This document shows, one piece after another, positions 22,789 to 25,192 of a stretch of 25,192 nucleotides of DNA (positions within the stretch are counted from its first letter, which is position 1; each line of letters starts with the position of its first letter). The DNA is from JBCCEV01 sp039030125. Lineage in GTDB: Bacteria > Pseudomonadota > Gammaproteobacteria > Ga0077536. Where the stretch lies: positions 1 through 25,192 of the forward strand of contig JBCCEV010000049.1 of NCBI GenBank assembly GCA_039030125.1, given 5' to 3'. Both the position numbers and the translations under genes were made by a program. Under the pieces are notes generated by a model. The model saw only the letters and a list, made by a program, of their open reading frames with translations. It searched no databases and was not told where the DNA came from.

Positions 22789-24020
22789 TACTCTACCAGT
22801 ACTGAATTGATCACTATTTCGTTTAAGAGTGTTTTATTCACCGGGCAACGCTCAGCTATGGCCAACAGACGCTGCCGCTCTGCGCTCGATAGAGCACCTT
22901 TTAAGGCAATGCTCTTATCAATAGAATCTACCAGCCCGCTTTCGGATTCGCAGGCTTCGCAATCGTCAGCGTGAACCCGTGTGTGTGAAAGAGTCACCTG
23001 CACATCGTCTAAGGCAATACCTTTACGGTTAGCATACATGCGTATCGTCATCGAGGTGCAGGTACCAAGTGCGGCAAGCAAGTATTCGTAAGGATTGGGT
23101 CCGGTGTTTGACCCGCCAAGCTCGCGCGGCTCATCTGCGATCAACTGATGCCGAGAGGTGAAAACACCGCGCGCGAATTTTTGATCACGCTCGCTAATCA
23201 ATACCGTTCCTTGCGGCACACTTGGTGCGGTACCGGAGGAACGTTCAGCGGCCAACTCCTCATCTGTCGCATAACGCGAAGCCCACGACGATATGACGCT
23301 GGCAACGTACTCCGAATCCTCCTTGTTGGACAACAAATGGTCCGCATGATCGAGTGAAACGAAACTCTTAGGGTGTCTTGCCGCGGTGTATATCCGCGCG
23401 GCTTCATCAATCGAAACGGTCGCATCGACCGGTGAGTGAAAGATGAGTAAGGCCTTGTTTAATCGCCCAATGTGCTCCGTTGAGCCGTAACGCTCGATAT
23501 CATCAATAAACTGTTTTTTGATCTTGAACTCGCGCCCGCCCAGATCCACCAGAGCTTCGTTCGCTGTGACGATTTCATCATGAGAAGCAGCGAATAAGTG
23601 CTCAACGTGTTTAGCGCTCGACGGTGCCCCAATCGTGACCACCGCTCGCACGCTCGCCAGATCATGCGCGCCTGCCAGCACCGCCGCACCGCCCAAGCTG
23701 TGACCAATGAGAAGAGCCGGGGCCTCATAGTTTTCCTCGAGGTAATTGGCAGCCGCAATCAGGTCCTGAACGTTCGACGAAAAGTTGGTGTTCGAAAAAT
23801 CGCCATCGCTGTTTCCCAAGCCAGTGAAATCAAAGCGCAGCGTCGCGATCCCCCGATCTGCCAAAGCGCGCGTGATACGTGACGCAGCCGCAATATCCTT
23901 TGAACAGGTAAAACAATGAGCAAACAAAGCATAGGCGCGCGGCGATTGCTCTGGCATTTCCAATAAACCCGCCAGGGACTCGCCTTGCGGGTTATGAAAC
24001 TCTTCTCGGATCCTGGGCAC
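22788..24020 (-). CDS. bifunctional alpha/beta hydrolase-OsmC family protein
   Basis: 410 residues in two domains. Residues ~5-255 form an alpha/beta hydrolase with G-H-S-L-G-G (Ser108), Asp199 in HSPVDATV and a likely base at His228 in DHADHLL. Residues ~280-410 form an OsmC/Ohr domain with peroxidatic Cys321 in LGTCTSMT and resolving Cys392 in ERCPVNKTL. OsmC domains reduce organic hydroperoxides. The fusion is a known family, possibly de-esterifying and reducing lipid peroxides, but its substrate is not established by sequence. The start is set at GTG 24020 because AAGGAG lies seven bases before it; upstream ATG and TTG codons in frame sit within or beyond that SD. Confidence 0.93.
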   Translation of the reverse strand: MPRIREEFHNPQGESLAGLLEMPEQSPRAYALFAHCFTCSKDIAAASRITRALADRGIATLRFDFTGLGNSDGDFSNTNFSSNVQDLIAAANYLEENYEAPALLIGHSLGGAAVLAGAHDLASVRAVVTIGAPSSAKHVEHLFAASHDEIVTANEALVDLGGREFKIKKQFIDDIERYGSTEHIGRLNKALLIFHSPVDATVSIDEAARIYTAARHPKSFVSLDHADHLLSNKEDSEYVASVISSWASRYATDEELAAERSSGTAPSVPQGTVLISERDQKFARGVFTSRHQLIADEPRELGGSNTGPNPYEYLLAALGTCTSMTIRMYANRKGIALDDVQVTLSHTRVHADDCEACESESGLVDSIDKSIALKGALSSAERQRLLAIAERCPVNKTLLNEIVINSVLVE

Positions 24021-24092
24021 GGTCGCGCTCCTTGAGTACATGGTTGGCAAACGCCATTATGACGTTTGCATCCGTGGACGGGGGGATAGTTG

Positions 24093-24662
24093 ATGCGCTT
24101 TGGAATCATGTATGACTTTCGAAACCCGCAACGCTGGCATATCAGCGATCCGGTGTTTTATCGCGCCATGCTTAATCAAATGGTCGATGCGGAAAATTTG
24201 GGCTTCGATCACGTATGGCTCACCGAACACCATTTCACAGAGGACGCTTACAACCCAGCGTCGCTATCGATGGCGGCAGCCATCGCGGCGGTTACCAACA
24301 AAATCCGGATCGGTACTTTTATCTTGCTCATGCCCTTCATTCATCCAGTGCGCGCCGCCGAAGACGTCACCCTAGCTGACATCCTTTCAAACGGCCGGTT
24401 CGATTTAGGTGTGGGACAGGGCTATACGCACGATGAATTTGACGCGTTTTGTATCGATCGCAAAGAGCGCGCTCCACGCATGGTTGAAGGAATCGAAATC
24501 ATGCGCCGCTTGTTCACCGAAGATTCGGTCACAGTGAATGGGCGGTTCACCAAGCTCAGCGACGCGACCCTGACCCCGAAACCGGTGCAGAAACCTCACC
24601 CGCCGCTTTGGATCGGTGCGCGCGGTCCCAAAGCAACCGGCAGTTCACGCCCAGATACCTGA
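24093..24662 (+). pseudogene. LLM-class oxidoreductase, truncated at a junction
   Basis: The frame encodes 189 residues of a luciferase-like monooxygenase: MRFGIMYDFRNP, WLTEHHFTEDAY, LADILSNGRFDLGVGQGY and HPPLWIGARGPKA. Intact relatives run to about 330-370 residues. Family similarity stops right after GARGPKA (near 24633) and a TGA follows at 24660. None of the three forward frames continues the barrel; instead amidinotransferase sequence appears in a different frame. GGGGGA stands six bases before the ATG. The 5' part looks intact and expressed-like, so this is a recent break or an artefact of assembly. It diverges from the hydrolase-OsmC gene with a 72-bp gap. Confidence 0.8.
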
Positions 24663-25192
24663 AGACCGTGGCATTGATGCGCTGTCTCAGTCGGCATCAG
24701 ATCTGTATATGGATATGAGCGAACGTCCGTTTCCTCGGCGCATCATCGAGGAGACCGAAGAAGATTTGGCGGTGCTGGTAGCCGAGCTGGAAAAGCTGGG
24801 TATTCGCGTGCGTCGACCCCACGCTATCGAATTCACCGAGACGATCAAGACGCCATTCTGGGAAAGCGGCTACTTTTTCAGCTACTGCCCGCGGGACGTG
24901 CTATTGACCATTGGCGATACCATTATCGAGACGCCGACAGTGTTTCGCTCACGGTTTTTCGAGCCATGGGCCTACAAAGAAATCTTGGTGGACTATCTGC
25001 AAAGCGGCGCGCGCTGGCTGTCAGCGCCGCGCCCGGCGCTACGCGATGATATGTACAACATGGGCGGCCGCGCGCCCAGTGCCGTTAACAATGCGGAGCC
25101 GGTTTTTGATGCGGCCAATGTGATCAAGGCGGGCAGAGATATCTTCTATCTCATATCGGACTCTGGCAATGAGCTCGGTTTGCATTGGCTGC
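24640..25192 (+). pseudogene. glycine amidinotransferase-like gene, N-terminus missing; 3' end outside window
   Basis: A frame open from 24574 to the right edge encodes, from about 24650, sequence of the glycine/inosamine amidinotransferase family: RPFPRRIIEETEEDL, GIRVRRP, YFFSYCPRDVLLTIGDTIIE, VFRSRFFEPWAYKEIL, and FDAANVIKAGRDIF near the end. The family N-terminal segment (VNSYNEWDPLEEVIVG-like, ~35-45 residues) is absent; its place is taken by the LLM gene in another frame. The catalytic His and Cys blocks lie beyond the window. GTG at 24616 is the only nearby in-frame start and would give a non-homologous leader. The family transfers an amidino group from arginine to an amine. Confidence 0.8.

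Noticed and set aside
24911..25123. Small plus-strand frame inside the amidinotransferase region
   Set aside because: The overlapping frame has clear family motifs, so this is an out-of-frame shadow.

Overview
This is a gene-dense bacterial chromosomal segment with moderately high GC by eye. It has short intergenic gaps, stop/start overlaps, GTG and TTG starts, and good Shine-Dalgarno (SD) sites before many genes. The gene set (a second-type EF-G, an LplT-PlsC-acyl-ligase fusion, PspA, YiaA/B, a CCA-encoding tRNA-Gln) fits a free-living, probably uncultured gammaproteobacterium. That placement is inference from remembered family resemblance. I see no phage, transposase, CRISPR or plasmid genes.

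Layout. 1-435: the end of an alpha/beta hydrolase. 436-906: no gene, but a striking repeat patch, in which a 20-bp palindrome-bearing unit is tandemly repeated and lies inside a larger duplicated block. 907-5599: EF-G (minus), diverging from a VOC protein; a HIT protein translationally coupled to a class I glutamine amidotransferase (minus); then a class II aldolase/adducin-like protein. 5596-8482 (minus): a likely operon of LLM-type oxidoreductase, amidohydrolase and a NYN nuclease with an OST-HTH tail. It diverges, across a perfect 8-bp-arm palindrome, from an epoxide hydrolase (8572) followed by an acyl-CoA synthetase (9828). Together these look like a catabolic patch. 11382-12794: a small unknown protein, an exported HExxH protein and a MAPEG protein. 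12885-12958: tRNA-Gln(CTG).

12993-20791 (minus): a tightly packed run. In transcription order it holds the LplT/PlsC/AMP-ligase fusion (lysophospholipid import and re-acylation), an exported lipase, an ArnT/PMT-like membrane glycosyltransferase, a sulfotransferase and an alpha/beta hydrolase. Diverging from it at 20928 are an XRE-type regulator, a YiaA/B membrane protein and a PspA family protein. The shared promoter region carries three copies of CGAATA spaced 20 and 10 bp apart plus an inverted repeat. I read 13-23 kb as an envelope repair and remodelling neighbourhood. This is the best candidate in the window for an undescribed functional system, although every component family is known.

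22788-25192: an alpha/beta hydrolase-OsmC fusion (minus), diverging from an LLM-type gene that breaks off after about 180 codons. Its remnant runs directly, in another frame, into an amidinotransferase lacking its N-terminus. That junction is either a real deletion or an assembly chimera.
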